Source of the DNA: an uncultured Isosphaeraceae bacterium
Lineage (GTDB): Bacteria > Planctomycetota > Planctomycetia > Isosphaerales > Isosphaeraceae
Direction: 5' to 3'
Length of the DNA: 40,512 nucleotides
NCBI GenBank assembly: GCA_937858365.1
Contig: CALLYK010000558.1
Location: 1-40,512, forward strand
The notes under the pieces were generated by a model, which saw nothing but the letters and a program-made list of their open reading frames with translations, had not been told where the DNA came from and did not search any database. Position 1 is the stretch's first letter. The number at the start of each line of letters is the position of its first letter. A program made the translations under genes and the position numbers. Positions 39,798 to 40,512 of this stretch are shown here, in pieces.

Positions 39798-40512
39798 TCA
39801 TCGTCTACGATGACGTTTTCGCATTCTTTCTTCCTTCTTTTGCCGTCCGATCGCCTTCAAATCGGTCCAGACCTCGTCCGGTTTCGGCATGAGCGTGTCG
39901 TAAGAGGGCACACTCATCGGCCCGACCTTCGTGGGACGGACGTCCTGTCCCACTTGCGGGCCTTGCGACGGTTGGGACACAGTCGGCGAACCCGTCCCGT
40001 GCGCGGGTTTTGCCGATGAAGATGTTGTCACAACTCCGACGCTTTCAGAGACTTGCGTCTTCAAAACGGGTCCGTTGTTCGTTTTCGGGCCGACCTCGGC
40101 CTTGTGCTTGGACACGGCCCCCCGCAGGAGGCCTTCCAGCTCTTTCCTCGCCTTGGCCGAGTCGGCCGCCGCCACCCGTTCGCGTTGGCGGGTGGCCTTC
40201 AGTCGGTCGTTGTTGTACTTATCAAGAACCGCGAACCACGATTTCATTTGCCGGACGGCCTTGTCGATGTCGGCCCTCAGGCGACGGCCGGTCGGGGTGT
40301 CGTCGGCGTGGGCCCGGTTGAGGGCCGCTTCCAGGGCGTCGTTTTCCTTCTCGCCGACTTCTTCCGTCTTCTCCTCGTAATACGCGATTTTGTCTTCCAT
40401 CAAATCGACCCAGGCCTGACGGTCTTCGGGCGAGAGCACGCCCCCGAGTTCGGACCTCAGGGCCTCCCAGGCGGGGCCGTAGTCGTTGGCGTTGGCTTGC
40501 AAGCCGAGAAGA
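39798..40512 (-). CDS. Hypothetical coiled-coil protein, 5' end outside the window
   Basis: The frame is open to the window edge, so the N-terminus is not seen (a TTG at 40500-40502 is only a possible start). The visible part is helical and charged (LSPEDRQAWVDLMEDKIAYYEEKTEEVGEKENDALEAALNRAH, LRADIDKAVRQMKSWFAVLDKYNNDRLKATRQRERV), forming a coiled coil, followed by a low-complexity Ser/Thr/Pro-rich linker (VSESVGVVTTSSSAKPAHG) and a short positively charged C-terminus (KKEERMRKRHRRR). No enzymatic motif; possibly a structural or nucleic-acid-associated protein. Upstream neighbour of glnA, same strand, 233 bp before its start. Confidence 0.65.
   Translation of the reverse strand, partial: LLGLQANANDYGPAWEALRSELGGVLSPEDRQAWVDLMEDKIAYYEEKTEEVGEKENDALEAALNRAHADDTPTGRRLRADIDKAVRQMKSWFAVLDKYNNDRLKATRQRERVAAADSAKARKELEGLLRGAVSKHKAEVGPKTNNGPVLKTQVSESVGVVTTSSSAKPAHGTGSPTVSQPSQGPQVGQDVRPTKVGPMSVPSYDTLMPKPDEVWTDLKAIGRQKKEERMRKRHRRR

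Noticed and set aside
1-40512. CRISPR arrays, rRNA or tRNA genes
   Set aside because: No regularly spaced repeats, no rRNA signature stretches and no cloverleaf with a recognisable T-arm were seen by eye; a tRNA-finding program run on the window would settle this.

Overview
The window looks like chromosomal DNA of a planctomycete, most plausibly of the Isosphaeraceae/Gemmataceae kind. This is inferred from gene content: a serine/threonine kinase with a DWG (not DFG) motif and C-terminal TPR-like repeats, sulfatase-modifying (FGE) domains, a secreted protein carrying the planctomycete N-terminal LE-x-R-x-LLS motif, a histone-H1-like lysine-rich protein, and a tetrahydromethanopterin-type C1 dehydrogenase. 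GC content is high, so many long antisense frames are only shadows. I saw no rRNA, tRNA or CRISPR array.

Layout. 1-441: 3' end of an FGE-domain protein. 680-2205 (minus): two-gene operon of unknown function. 2360-2914 (minus): ribosomal proteins L32 and L28. 3627-4271 (minus): ECF-type sigma factor, separated by a structured 300-bp gap from a small exported PEGA-like protein (4569-4952). 5439-6368: decayed IS5-family element inserted exactly at the stop codon of a giant membrane kinase (6369-9893, minus). 10076-13933: sialidase-like protein, methylene-H4MPT dehydrogenase, H1-like protein and a GH5-like secreted hydrolase. 13954-16498 (minus): chemotaxis operon cheW-cheR-cheB joined by ATGA overlaps. 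16708-17347 (minus): remains of a BglII-like restriction-modification system in which the methylase 5' end is fused by deletion to a nonsense-mutated endonuclease.

17901-22852 (plus): LE-x-R-x-LLS protein, DPM-like/GtrA fusion, von Willebrand A protein, FGE tail remnant and HD phosphohydrolase, with GC-rich stem-loops between several of them. 22892-29460: coiled-coil lipoprotein, B12-binding radical SAM enzyme, secreted alpha/beta hydrolase and a very large AsmA-like membrane protein. 29606-40512: nucleoside-symporter-like MFS protein, a small protein plus YheT-like hydrolase operon, an NHLRC2-like thioredoxin/NHL lipoprotein, a 951-residue Hsp70-family protein, a hypothetical protein, glutamine synthetase type I and a partial coiled-coil protein.

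Most genes stand alone or in two- or three-gene units. A striking layout feature is that convergent neighbours almost touch (gaps of 9-39 bp; one pair shares stop-codon bases), whereas divergent gaps are roomy. I did not find a clear multi-gene novel system. The strongest unusual items are the collapsed restriction-modification locus, the IS placed at the kinase stop codon, the polypurine-loop hairpin and tandem repeat upstream of the sigma factor, and the H1-like gene with a strong promoter bracketed by repeated octamers.
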